A DNA stretch of 64,000 nucleotides, from NCBI GenBank assembly GCA_949775045.1, contig OX459102.1, positions 15,918,772-15,982,771 on the forward strand. Direction: 5' to 3'. This document shows, piece by piece, positions 23,296 to 35,300 of this stretch. How positions within the stretch are numbered: position 1 is the first letter of the stretch; each line of letters starts with the position of its first letter. This DNA comes from Metridium senile (taxonomy: Eukaryota > Cnidaria > Anthozoa > Actiniaria > Metridiidae). A program made the translations under genes and the position numbers. The notes beneath the pieces are model-generated. The model worked only from the letters and a program-made list of their open reading frames with translations. It made no database searches and was not told the DNA's origin.

Positions 23296-23685
23296 GATAT
23301 AGACCTTTCCCCGAATTCTCATGACTGACCATGAAACAATAGATTCTAGTCAAGGCTGGAGAGGGTGAATCTATACTAGGGGGACATGGGGAGCCCTCAA
23401 GACCGAAACACCGCAAAATGTAGAATGTTAGGTAACACCGCATCACAATATCTCTCACCACACGCCGCAGCTTTTGAAAGCCAAACACCGCACACCGAAG
23501 GCAATTACATCATCGTAACACCGCACTTTGAGAATTTTTTTACCGCGACACCGCATAAAATATTCATCAACACCGCAATCCCCCATGTCCCCCTCCTAAA
23601 CATTCACTGATTTGTATCCACTCCAGCCTCGACTATAATCTATTGCTTTATGATAAATGAGTTAGGGAGAGGTCTAATGATCTCG
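23296..23685. mobile_element. Foldback element with an internal ACACCGCA repeat
   Basis: The arms (AGACCTTTCCCC, CATAAAGCAATAGATT-like, CAAGGCTGGAG and GGGGGACATGGGG) are found inverted at 23575-23680. The core (23400-23580) carries ACACCGCA or AACACCGCA at least six times at irregular 25-40 bp spacing. No gene is present. Confidence 0.7.
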
Positions 23686-23897
23686 TAGTAATCTATTTTA
23701 CAAGGTTTGACTCGAGTGTCGCTTGAGAGTGAGAGAATACGGTCCTCTGCATTGTACGAGATAAATAACTCGTTTTACTCATTGTATCAGTTTATATTTA
23801 AACTCTAGGTATGGTATATTGTACCCATTTATACTATGAAACACTTTAAAGCTGAAATATTATTCGCAAAGAGCTAGACCTTGGGTAAACAAACGAA

Positions 23898-24110
23898 ACA
23901 ACATCCGCCATTTTGAAATACGCAGTATTTCCCAGAAATGCATTGCGCACTTTATTCAAGTCATTCTTTGTGAAGTGCGAAACCTCCGCCATTTTGAAAG
24001 GCGCAGTATTTCCCAGAAATGCATTGCGCACTTTATTCAAGTCATTCTTTGTGAAGTGCGAAACCTTCGCCATTTTGAATGACGCGATATTTCCCAGAGA
24101 AGCTTTACGA
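23898..24110 (+). repeat. 81-bp tandem repeat, about 2.6 copies
   Basis: CCGCCATTTTGAAA, CGCAGTATTTCCCAGAAATG, CATTGCGCACTTTATTCAAG and TCATTCTTTGTGAAGTGCG repeat with an 81-bp step (23905, 23986, 24067). The first two units are nearly identical. Confidence 0.9.
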
Positions 24111-24561
24111 ACTTTTTTCAGTTTTAGAGTGTTTTAGATCTTATAGTGTAGTCCTTTTTTGCTTATTGTTTTAGCTTTTGTGAATGGACATGTAGACTAG
24201 TTTTGTTCTTTTAGATAAATTTAGCGATTTTTTAACAATGTGCTTCAGTATGGCATATGTACTCGCTCATAAACAAAACTGGTTTTTCAAACCAGATAAA
24301 CAAGTTTGATTTACAATAAATGATAATTAAGCAATTAGTTTTTATGCTCACAACGACTGTACAAAATTGTACGTGCTTCATATTGATTCGTTCAAACAGG
24401 TTTGATTGATAACAAAGCCATTCAAAGGTTTCCCGCCATTGAAACGCGCGCGTTTGTACAGGTGTTGTTGCTATCGCATTCCCAGAGTTCCTCGGACGTA
24501 TTTTGACAAATGATTTATTGTACGATCACGTGACAGCAGATAAGTCATACATAATCGTACG

Positions 24562-24716
24562 CCGAATCGAAATATGGCGTCTAATTGCAATAACTATTGT
24601 TCTTGACTGGCTAGCTTCACATACATGTGAAAACTCCATTTTGTTTCAACGTGAATACGAGGCTTGCCAGTCAAGAACAATAGTTATTAAAATTGGACGC
24701 CATATTTGGATTCGGG
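24562..24716. mobile_element. Foldback MITE of family F2
   Basis: AATCGAAATATGGCGTC and its inverse at the ends, with an inner pair around TGTTCTTGACTGGC. A second member is at 37217-37384 in the transporter gene. Confidence 0.85.
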
Positions 24717-24974
24717 GGCTCTGGGAATGAGATTTTTGAAAGACTAATAAATGATATATTGTAAGTTGTATCAGCATTATAATGTTTAATTGCAACAGTT
24801 TGTGTTATAAATCAAGGCAACGATTGTCGATATAGTTTGTACTCTGTTCCCAAGGGAACATGTTTTGACCATGTTTATATATAGCTACTATATATCTATC
24901 TTTTTGTCAGTTCCCATTGGAATATAAGTAATGAAACAAATAAACTATATAGTTTGACAATAAACTTGTGTAGA

Positions 24975-25340
24975 CTGGTGTTATGCCCTTCCTGAAGGTA
25001 GTCGTACCTTTGCATTGTAGCGAGATAAACAGTGGGCTTGTAATGATAGAAACATGAACAATTGTCTAAAGTGTTACAGTGCGAATCGAAAAACCGTGGG
25101 CACCCAGAAATATTTCAGAAATCGTTTATCGTTTGTTGAACAACTCACAAACAACTCTAACTACAAAAAGTTTATCATACTACACATCAGTCAAACTTCT
25201 TGCGGTGATATAGTTGTTTGTGAGTTGTTCAACAAACAATAAACGATTTTTAAAATATTTGTATGTGCCACGGTTTTTTGATTCGCACTGTGTAAAAGGG
25301 CTATCATTGCAAGCTCACCATTCATCTTTTGACTGTTTGG
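24975..25340. mobile_element. Foldback element nested inside another
   Basis: The inner foldback (about 25077-25292) pairs ACAGTGCGAATCGAAAAACC and GTTTGTTGAACAACTCACAA with their inverses. It splits an outer element whose ends (CTTTGCATTGTAGCGAGA, GGGCTTGTAATGATAGA and, on the other side, TATCATTGCAAGCTCACC) belong to the family seen complete at 37400-37622. Confidence 0.7.
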
Positions 25341-25424
25341 TGTGTGGGTTTGATGATTGACACCTCCATCACCTCCTATTATAGTGATTACTGAATAAGG
25401 AGTATAAACATTAAAGCATTGACT

Positions 25425-25720
25425 TATTAATGGGTTAGTTGGTGGATACACACACGGGTTTGTTGATTGGCTGACCAAGCCCGTTGTTTTATGGGAATGG
25501 AGGTTGAGTTGTGTGTTTTGGTTGGTTGATACGTTTTGTTTGGATTGGTTGGTTAATTATTTAGTTGTTATGTGGGGTACATTGGTGGGTGGGTTGGTTG
25601 GCAAGTTTATTGTTTTGTCAGTGGATGGATGAAAGCAGTAGCATAGGACCAAGGCCTGTCTGGAAAACAAGCTAGATGAATGGTTGATAAGTTGGTTGTT
25701 TTGGGATAGACTTGTGGTTT
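25425..25720 (+). repeat. TTGG/GTTG-rich low-complexity block
   Basis: Repeated GGTTGGTTGATTGG-like sequence without an open frame of interest. Confidence 0.6.
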
Positions 25721-25854
25721 AGAAAGGTCAACAGATGTTTCATTCAATGTATTTTCAATGTAAATAGTTGCAATACAAACAATACCATATTGAATCTATC
25801 AGTCAAATAATACTTTATTCAATATAAAACATTTATATATCTATATATTAAATA

Positions 25855-26262
25855 ATAATAGAGTACACACCATATATCCATGAAACAAAACTAACAATAT
25901 CATCCAATCCAACCTCTTTACCTCCGTATGCAAATTGCCAATTTCAGACCACGTGTCATTCCCTTCAGAATTGTTCTTTTATGATGAACGTGTTGTATCA
26001 TTTACATGTGAAAGAAACAGTTCCCAAGGGTAGCATCACATGATCTGAAATGGGACAACAAACAAGGAAGGTAAAGAGGTCTATTGCATAATTTTGTACA
26101 AACTTGTACATATCACTGGAGCAGAACAGTGCAACTATTGTATCCTCCATTGTAATGTGTATTGTGTGAATTCTAAGTTAACTTTATAATTGATAACTAA
26201 ATATTATATGTCCTAAATAGCTAGTATTTGTTTCATGGATTTATGGCGTGTACTCTAACATT
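25855..26262. mobile_element. Nested foldback elements
   Basis: The outer pair AGTACACACCATATATCC with CCATGAAACAAA is found inverted at 26219-26260. The inner pair, AACCTCTTTACCTCC and ATTTCAGACCACGTG, is found inverted at 26035-26085. Confidence 0.7.
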
Positions 26263-26425
26263 GAAAGCATTTTGTTATTAAATTATCATTGTATAGAAGA
26301 AAGGTGATTGTCTTGGCAAGAAGCAAACTCTACAATTCACTTTTCTGTTCCTTGGTTTTGTCACTCTGATCTATACAAGGAAATCAAATGAGAATATTAA
26401 TAGTATTAATATTAGTATTAACTGT

Positions 26426-26762
26426 ACTCTGATCCCGGGGGGGACTCTCTTATAAAAGGGGGTGGGGGTCCTCGTCAGAAATTCTGAAAAAGACCCCTAA
26501 AAGGGACCTGTATTTTGAGATGATTTGGCATGGCAGTGATGAAATGTCATCCCTAAGAGAGACGGGAAAGGGGTTTAACTTTAAAAAGAAGCATTGTTGT
26601 TGATCTTATACCCTAAAAGGGACCACAAAACTCAACTGATGGGAATTCTCGTCATTATCACCCTAAGCAGGACCAAAATACTGATTTCAAACCCTAAAAG
26701 GGACAACGAGGACCCCCAACCACCTTTTATAAGGGAGTCCCCTCCCCCACAGGACTCTGATC
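26426..26762. mobile_element. Foldback MITE with repeated CCCTAAAAGGGAC
   Basis: The arms run GATCCCGGGGGGGACTC, then TTATAAAAGGGGGTGGGGG, and return inverted at 26705-26762. The core repeats CCCTAAAAGGGAC or a close variant about five times. It is similar in style to 42013-42285 and 54596-54880, but its ends differ. Confidence 0.8.
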
Positions 26763-26884
26763 AACTTGGGCATATGGAAAAAAAGTTTACTAGAGTGAAT
26801 GTATTTGATATACAAGCCAACCTCTAAAACTACCTGCCGGGTAACAACAAGTTATTCAGATCTCATACTTGTATAACAAAGTGA

Positions 26885-27080
26885 CGCATGATTGCATAGC
26901 CTGTTTCACAGTTCTTTGTGTTATTTTGAAGGTGAGCTTGCAATGATAGAGAACTTTTTTAACTTCTTGGACAAGTATTCACAGGTCTCTATCTTTGCAA
27001 GATCACCATTCGTTTTGTTTCAATGCAAAGGCAGGGCTAATGGAGCAAAGAACTGTGAAAGGGACCATTGTGAATTTTAA
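26885..27080. mobile_element. Degenerate foldback related to the 37.4-kb element
   Basis: CACAGTTCTTTG, GAAGGTGAGCTTGCAATGAT and their partial inverses bracket a short core. It shares AGCTTGCAATGATAGAGA with the elements at 24975 and 37400. Confidence 0.55.
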
Positions 27081-27087
27081 CTACATT

Positions 27088-27306
27088 GAACAGGTTCCCA
27101 TTTAAATCTGTACTTTCCCATTTAAATCTGTACTTATGCAAATTTTGTTGATGTGTGCTAAACACACAGATCAACCAATCAGAGAAGTTCACTTCAGAAA
27201 TAATATACTCTGATTGGTTGATCTGTGTGTTTAGCACACATCAACACAATTTGCATAAGTACAGATTTAAATGGGAAAGTACAGATTTAAATGGGAACCT
27301 GTTAAA
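27088..27306. mobile_element. Near-perfect foldback MITE, about 220 bp
   Basis: The arms of about 100 bp (AACAGGTTCCCATTTAAATC, TACTTATGCAAATTTTGTTG, GTTTAGCACACATCAAC inverse) match almost base for base, with a short central loop at about 27185-27205. Likely a recent insertion. Confidence 0.9.
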
Positions 27307-27439
27307 TTTGAATAACTAGCTTCCTTTACTTGTTATACTTGTTTTATTTTATGTTTTTTATGTTTTATTTTAACCCATTTAAAATATTTGTTTTTATGGT
27401 ATTCATTTTGATCATTCAAGTATACAATAGCCTTTTAAC

Positions 27440-27575
27440 AGTTCCGTTCAGTGACCATGAATAATAGTTCCAAGTCGAGTTTCCAGTTGCTGCACATAGC
27501 AAAACTATAATTTATCATGTGCAGCAACTGGAACCTCTACTTGGAACTATCATTCGTGATTGCTGAACAGAACTA
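27440..27575. mobile_element. Foldback MITE, about 135 bp
   Basis: AGTTCCGTTCAGTGACCATG with ATAATAGTTCCAAGT and TTCCAGTTGCTGCACAT pairs with its inverse across a TATAATTTAT-like loop. It lies in the downstream flank of the MsrB gene. Confidence 0.8.
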
Positions 27576-27670
27576 TGAAAAGGAGTCACTATTCACAAGG
27601 CAGGTCTAGGCTTTGTTACTGTGTGGACTGATATCATCATTATTATTATTGGGCTACCTTTGGCCAACAA

Positions 27671-30600
27671 TCAATAGTCACATGGTTTACCTTTGCCTTG
27701 GAAATCAATTGAAGCTGAGTTGATGCAATATCGTTCACCTGTTGGCTTGGGACCATCTTCAAATACATGTCCAAGATGGGCCCCACACTATACCAAATTA
27801 TAACAAACATATCAAAAGATGGAGCTAAAAATTATAGGATAAACCTAACAATGTTATCCACTCCATGAAATAAATTTATTGCTACAAGAGCCTTGCATGT
27901 TTGGTAATGTATTTGCTAATACCATCATTATAATGACATGACTATCAAATATGTAACCATGATAATAAACTATCAGTTATCCACCATCATCATCTATCAG
28001 CATTAACATTATACACCTATTTCAAAACTCGTCATCGCAGCTGAATCTACAGTCCACACTCTTAAACCTGCAAAGAATGTTGGTAACATTAACATACTTT
28101 GCTGGTTTATAACTCATTTTTTTCGATAAATATCTACTACTATAACTACTAGTTGCTGGTCATATAACACAAACACGCACAAGCAAAAAAGTTGCTATGA
28201 ATAAATCGAGAAGAGAAGAAAATACAGACATTCTTTGCAGGCTTCAGAGTGTTGACTGTAGCTTTGATTGCAACAACGATTTTTGAAATAGGTATATAAC
28301 TGCTATTATCATCATCATAACTGTCATTATCACACCATCACCACTACCATAATGACTAATCTCCATCTTCTCATACTGATAATCACCATCATTATATTAT
28401 TATAACCATCAACATCTCCAACATTATATAATTATAACATCACTTTTATCATAATTATCAATGACACTATCATTATTACTATCAACATCATCATAAACAT
28501 CATCGTTATCACTATCACTGCCACCATCATTATTATTGCCATCAATCTCATCACAAAGATCATCATCACTGTCGTCATCAACCTCACCAATAACATCACC
28601 ATCATCATCATCATAACAGGGCTGATGCTTCAAAATCATGTGACTTACATGTGCACAGACGACTTCTACCCTACGCATGCCGTGTGATATATCTACAATT
28701 TTTTTAACTTTAGCTTCATCAATGACGTCATAAAATGCAGGCCAGCCACATCTAGAGTTAAACTTTGTTTTGGAATCAAACAGTTCTTTTTTACACACAA
28801 CACATTTATATACACCAGGATCTTTATTGTCATTGTAAGCACCAGTGAATGGCCTAGAAAGGAAACATTTGAACCTTTAAATTTGCAAAAATTCTATTTC
28901 AAAAAACGTTGTCAGAAGGAGATCTGCAATCTGCAATCTGACACCGAAATGAGTTCTGGGGTACGGCAGTTTTTTCTCATTGCGTGCACTTTCTGGCTTC
29001 GGATATGGCGTCGGTAAATATAAATCTGAAGGTGCTAAGCACAAAAAAAACAGGGCCAGGCCTGGTTTTAGTACGCAATTTTCCTGAATTCATTTCACTC
29101 TCAGATTGCAGATTCAATAAATTACAAGTTAAAACTTATGCAAATCAGGATATACAACACTAGTGTTGTATCAGATTTACAACACTCGTCATGGTTTCTT
29201 TTGAAAATGTCTCATTAATTATTCATGAAATTTTTAAATACATATATTTGGTGCAAAGTGGGAGCGAATACGTGTGAGATTTATATATAAATTAATTAAT
29301 AATTAAACCCTTATTCCACCAAATGATATATTAACATTTTTATGTTAATTATAATACCAGTACATTAACAGAACCAATCCCAGAAATATGATACAACGTC
29401 ACATGAAAATAATCTAGAGTTGGAAGTATTTGGCTTCACAGCTAGATGTACCACTGTAGAATACAGTCAAGATGTAATTATAAGTACTGAATGGGAGGGC
29501 CATATGGGAAAATATTTGGCTCGCAGTCACGATACTGCGGTCACGACGCTGCACTCGGTCCGTACAAATGACCAAGAGCCAAATATTTTCCCGTACGGCC
29601 TGACCTAACTCAGCCAATAAGCTTTTTATCAAATGACCCACTCTTTTTAATTTAAAGGCCATTTTTTCGTGTTGTTTCGAGTAGTGGGTCCGTACGTGTT
29701 TGTATGGACCAGGTGTAAAAATACCACATCACATGACTTTTTCTGCAGGTTTTCTTAAGAGTGTGTGTGTCGGGCAAAATATGGGTCATATAATAATTAC
29801 CTTTCTGTGCCTCTTTCCTGAGTTACATGATATTGTTCTGGGGTTAATCTTGATTTAAGTTCTTCCTCACTAAACTTAGCTTGATATTCCTCTTTGGCGA
29901 CTGAAAGAACAACACAAAATAAGTTATTTAAAATGCTAGAGTACAAATACTAAAAGTGTGCAACATAAATACCACTAAATACTGCTAAATTATGCTAATT
30001 CTATTGTTCTCTATTGTTTAATCAACACTATTTAGTGGTAAATAGTGCAAAGTATTGCACACTTTTAGTGTTTGTACTCTACTAACAAGAATTACTAAAG
30101 AAACTACAAATATTTATACTATGAAGAATAATTGACAAATGATATAGATCTCAGTTTTAACCTGTGAAATGAAGAGGATTTTAACATAAGAAAAATGAAC
30201 ATGTGAGCCAAGTTGTATGCAAAATATTTAACGTAGAGATAATGAGTGTGAGAGAGTCTCCCCGATTAGTAGGGCGCACTGCATCCAGCTAGAAGATTTA
30301 AGACGTTAAAAAAGTTATTATTATTATTTATTATTATTATATGACAGCTATTTGAAACGGCAAATGTAGCTTATAATTACTAGAATTGTACTATTAGTAA
30401 ATAGTTATCATTTTATATATATTTATCATATGTTATTTTTAGGAATTTTTGATCATGTAATTTTGTAAATCACTTTTAAACTTGTGTAAAGAGCTATAAT
30501 AAAGTTATTATTATTATTATTATTATTACTAGAAATATCTAAACATTTCTTGATTCTTTCAAGAATTAAATTTAAATTAAGAACTTAAAACCTGACAAAT

Positions 30601-31823
30601 CAGACAAATTGAATAAACATATAATTATTTTAACTTATGACAGCTTTTTGAAAAGGCAAACTTACTAGATTTGTACAAGAAATATCTAAACATTTCTTAA
30701 TTCTTTCAAGAATTAAATTTAAATTAAGAACTTAAATTAGACAAATTGAATAAATATATAATTTTCTTTTTATGACCAAAAATAGCAAATTAAACCATCT
30801 AAAATACCTGTGTATAAACAATAATACTACTAAAGTATTTAGGATAATTATTCTTTTGAATAAATCTTGTACATCAATTAGAAAGTGTTTCTAATTTCTT
30901 AAGTACATTTAGTTTTGATTTTTCTATGGTTAGAAATGCTTGACTTTTGTTGATTATTATTCACTGCTCTTGTCAAATATTCATGGTCAGAACATCGAAA
31001 TCCTCTTCTACAAATCCACTGGTATGTACATATAAAGGAACATTTGTAATCCCAAGCCATGTCTGTCTACCTTTTAGTCTGGATGGGCGCTTGAGTTGTG
31101 AAGGTCTTATAGGACCGTTTTTGGGAAAGTCTGACGGCAAAATCCTCCACATTGTCGTCTTCTATCATGAATAATAAATCCAGTACTTAAATGGGTTGTT
31201 GACTGTCTGGTTATCCAGTGAATTCAACAACAGAATTTTTTGCGATGTGCTACGTCATTTGACCATAAGAGGTCAACAATATACTCTCAATTAGAATCAA
31301 ATTTGGCCAATTCGTTCGCACCCCATGATGGAATGGACAGCTTTTTGCCGTTAAATACTAAACCTATTGTTTGTAGAACATGTTCAAGACTTTTAAGGAG
31401 CTAATTACGTTGTATTTGATAGCGATAAAATGTGTAAATCACGGTTCGCGTGCAATAATAGTGTACCTATATTTGTGCTTATTGTGATCAGAGGTCAAAG
31501 CCACACAGCAAGTTATATTGCGTCAAATCACTCGTGTGTTCGCGTATTTCCTGTCAATTCAAAGTCAAAGTGTATTTTAATAACTTAAAGATGTTAAAAG
31601 CAAGGCAGCGAATGCATTTTAATAGCTTGTCCAAGTGTATAGAACTCGAAATGAAAATATTTGGAAAAACGGCTTATGATTGCATTATAAAATATAAATT
31701 GAATGACGTCTTCAAGTCATTAGACCAACACTAAGCCATACCTTCACTTCCCATGATGTATTTGAACGCACAACAAACAACAATTAAATCCACAGTCCTA
31801 AATACTTTGGAGAATTTTGGCAT
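27671..31823 (-). CDS. msrB: Methionine-R-sulfoxide reductase B
   Basis: Four exons on the minus strand: 31823-31742, 29900-29801, 28853-28649 and 27787-27671 (stop), giving 167 residues from the first ATG. MsrB reduces methionine-R-sulfoxide in proteins using thioredoxin. Two zinc CxxC pairs are present (C78/C81 in CVVC and C127/C130 in CAHC, the second completed across a splice junction). The catalytic cysteine is in RYCIN (C150), and SRCGWP (C96) sits where a resolving cysteine is found in the family. [18 protein letters not shown] is typical of the domain start. A second ATG at 31754 would remove a basic, hydrophobic leader ([16 protein letters not shown]) and give a 144-residue form, so two locations are possible; that is inferred. 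The introns contain several foldback elements. Confidence 0.93.
28013..28297. mobile_element. Foldback element in the last MsrB intron
   Basis: CCTATTTCAAAACTCGT, AATCTACAGTCCACACTC and CCTGCAAAGAATGT return inverted at 28228-28297. It is followed at 28300-28620 by an ATC/CAT-rich stretch that yields Met-rich and Asp-rich false frames. Confidence 0.75.
28918..30085. mobile_element. Three foldback elements around MsrB exon 2
   Basis: 28918-29115 has AATCTGCAATCTGA-type ends, a weak pair. 29488-29606 pairs ATGGGAAAATATTTGGCTC with its inverse. 29935-30085 pairs AGAGTACAAATACTAAAAGT and GTGCAA with their inverses. The last lies in intron 1 of MsrB. No coding sequence was found in any of them. 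Confidence 0.65.
30310..30745. repeat. TTA-rich DNA with a duplicated 65-bp segment
   Basis: AGAAATATCTAAACATTTCT, then TTCTTTCAAGAATTAAATTT, occurs at about 30531 and again at about 30681, each preceded by ACTAGAA or a similar string. (ATT)n runs lie nearby. MsrB intron 1. Confidence 0.65.
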
Positions 31824-32313
31824 AATTTTCAAAACTTACATAACAACTTATTCAAGAGAGGGGACTGGCGCTAGAGAAACTTGCGGGCTCAAATTAGCTT
31901 CCAGTCTCTAACGATTTAGTATTTTCAAGATGGCGGACGAACGGGACGAAGAGTCATAAAATATTAATTCTTCTTCGACCTTTGCCTGCATCGTAATCAG
32001 CATGCTAGGATCTCATTGGTGGGTAAAATAGTCTCACTGTATTTGATTGAATCATTGCTAACCCTGAAATAATTATTTCCACTTGAATATGGCCAATAAA
32101 ATTGATAATACCGCCTGCCCTAGAATCAAGGCTTTTAACAATAATTATTCAAAAATGGATACAGTTTCTTGTATTTACATCAAGACGGTGACCTTCATGA
32201 TTACTTCAAGCTATTATCCCGTCTTGGATTATGTTAAAACTCGAGAAAACAGAATACAACAGTAGAGTCTATCTGTTCTAAATACATGAGAGTTTATCTT
32301 TATAGCAGCGATC
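31824..32313. promoter_or_regulatory. Shared divergent promoter of MsrB and the SLC16 gene
   Basis: About 490 bp separate the MsrB start (minus) from the transporter start (plus), so both promoters must lie here or overlap. AAGATGGCGGAC at 31930-31941 matches a YY1-type initiator motif; on the plus strand it also opens a nine-codon frame (MADERDEES) that could be an upstream ORF of the transporter. No clear TATA box was seen. Co-regulation is inferred from the geometry only. Confidence 0.5.
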
Positions 32314-35300
32314 ATGTCGAACATACAAACATCTCTCTCGATTTCTTCGTTCGAGCACATCACAGCAATTCAAGTGCCTGTTGTTGGTGGAAGTATGTCG
32401 TTGATTTGTGTCGATGCTAGAGATGACCAGGCCAACACTAAGGACAAAGGCTGGGCCTGGGTTGTATGTGCTGGGTCGTTTCTTGTCATGTTTTTTACTT
32501 TCGGGACTCATACATGTTTTGGAGTACTCCTTAGCGCATTGCTCGACCAATTTCAAGAGACTAAAGCAAGGACAGGTAATTTATCAACCATTTCTTTAAG
32601 TGAAGCGTTTGGTTTAATTGCCGTGAAATTTGTTTTGAAATATGAAAATGTAAGCATCAATTCACTCTAATCTTTAGTTTGCTGCATACGCGAGAATTCG
32701 AAAATCCCCAGGAACTTGAGACGATTTTTAAAGTTTAGTATTGCACCTCAACGGTTTTTAAATCGAGTTTGTTTACATTCCTCACATGTTTATTTGTCCA
32801 AAACATATGCATCAACTCTAGTCGTTTTCTACATCAAGGTCAAATCAAATTTCTAAGATGCACTTTTTCGGTTAGTCGTGGTGAATCTCTTTACCTCAAT
32901 TTTGTTTCTATTGCTCCCTAAAAAGTAGTTTTGACACAAGACTGAAATATAAGCATTAATTTGGATTCTTCACTGACATCTCTCTGAAATTAATATTGAT
33001 ATTTCAAATTCTTATTTCGTATATATTTGTTTTCATTGCTCTGAAGTTGGTTTTGAATCAACACCTCCTGTTATCGTAAGTTGCATTTGCTAGACTCAAT
33101 CCTAGATACTCTAAAAGATTAGTCTAGGTTAGACACTTTAGGAAAATCAATAAGAAAGACTGACAAACGCAAAGGAGCTACGACGTTTCGACATATTCCG
33201 ATGTCATTTAATATCAAGTAAGGTTTCATTATTATTATTATTATTTACAATAGACCTCACTTGATGATGACATCGGACGATGTCGAAATGTCGACACTTT
33301 TTTGCGTTTCTCTTTCTTATTTAAAATACTATAAGAAAAGCTAAAACAAATATCGTTTCAACGTTTTATTAGCTGAATGTAAATACTATGGTTAATCAAA
33401 AGATCTTAGACGTATAGCTATCGCATCAATGGAAATTATGTTATTGTATTTCAATGAGATCAATGTATTTACTCAAAACATTTCGTTAGTCATGCGTATT
33501 CATGTCCGACAAGAGAAAAGAGCCGAAATTTCTACAAAACATTTTAAAATACGTAAGAGAAAATAACACTAAAAAGTTAATTGAGGTCAAAACGTACTAT
33601 TATAATTTTTTTACTTCGTGCACAAAATGTACAGATACTGAAAACGATATAATTTTGGATTTATATTCATAATGTGTTATTATAGAGTTGCTCATCTTTT
33701 CGTATAACTCACTGCATGTTGACAAGTATGTTTTATGTAAATTATCGGAGCTTCTGAGAGTTATTAACGTAGCCGTTTTAATCCTAACACTTAATAAAAT
33801 GATGAAATTCAATGAAACTTTAGATTTGACAACAAGTATGAGATTGAATACGAGTACGAGTTTTAAAATTGGCCTTGTGTGTATTGTTGATACTGAATTA
33901 CATTCCACTTCTTGTTTTTATTCATTTTGTGTCTCAATCTATACACAGGACTACAATTCATCATCAACAACACACAGAAGGCCAATTCCAAAACTTGTAC
34001 TCGTACTCAATCTCGTACTCGTTGTCAAATCTAAAGTTCCCTAATACCAAGAATGAACGTACGCGTAAAATCACATTTGGCCTGCAAGTGTTTTCCTTTT
34101 TGACTATCTATGTTATTAAATTATTTTTTTTTTTTTAAAACCGGCAAAGACGGTGAATAGAAAGGAAGATATTTTCTTATCAATTATTAATGTGTGCTTT
34201 ACTCTAACGTCAAGAGCTATTAGTTCAAACTTTCTCTAAAAAAAACATCTCCACTCAATTTTGCGTAGAAACTTGTACATGGATATTTCGTATTCCTTCT
34301 TTCTCTTTCTTTGTCTTTTTATATAAAGTTAAGGGAAGGGTCGATTTTATTATTTATTCTTCATTCTTTTTCTCAGCTCGATCGTGAACTTTTTTTGAGT
34401 TCAAGTTGTTTCTTTCACCACGTTGCCTCAGTTTCTACTACGTAAGTGACGATAAAAATTACACGACCATTCCGCTTGACAACAGCCTGAGCATTTCTTT
34501 ACACTGAAGGGTTTTTCTCCTGTTAAAATGTTCGTAGACAGCGTTGGTGATTCTCAAGGAAACGCTTGAAAGAACAGTTATCTATTTACCGTTTTAAAAA
34601 ATGGAAACTAGCGAGTAAACTAGTATAGGCTGCGTCGGTGTTTGATGTTATAAACGATAGGTAATATAATGAAATTTGTAACACCGTAAAAAATGGAAAC
34701 TAGCGAGTAAACTAGTATAGGCTGCGTCGGTGTTTTATTTATTTATTTATTTTTATTTACCGTATTAAAGAGTTTAAATTACTGACGCTTCCTACGTTAT
34801 TAACCTAAGGATTCGTTGGAAGAATATGATACTTTATATACATCGTATAAAAGAGCCGATCTTACTGAACTTTGCGGGAGAAAAGTTGGTGTATAGATAA
34901 ACGTTGTTATCCACATAGTTCTAGAATGTGTATCTACCAATCGTGCATATTCTGCGTCATTTTATAATTATTTAATCATTTTTTGGTCCAAATTGATCAA
35001 CTGATCTCAAAACCATACACGCAGATAACAGTGCAAGTGCAGACGAAATCACGATAAAAAAATTAAACATGACATCCGTCGCTTAAAGGACGTTCGCGGG
35101 CATTGTTTCTGCACATCCTTTCCGCGCGCGCCGTGGAACGCCTGGATGATTTCGTTTCATTAAAGAAATCATCCAGGCGTTCCACGAAAACAAAATGGCG
35201 ACAAAATATTGATAGTTTTTAGTGCAAAATCTCGGAAACGAAGACGGTGACCCCCATTTATTTCTTACTCAAAATCAAGATATCAGTAAGTTCTACAAAA

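Noticed and set aside
30947..31174. 75-codon plus frame and a 33-codon minus frame at 31.05-31.16 kb as a first MsrB exon
   Set aside because: The minus frame ends at a TAG and its possible donor gives the wrong phase for the next exon. The exon at 31742-31823 fits in phase and position.
31932..31961. ATGGCGGACGAACGG start as a true first exon of the transporter
   Set aside because: It stops after nine codons (MADERDEES) and does not splice in frame into the SLC16 start. Kept only as a possible upstream ORF or YY1-type site.
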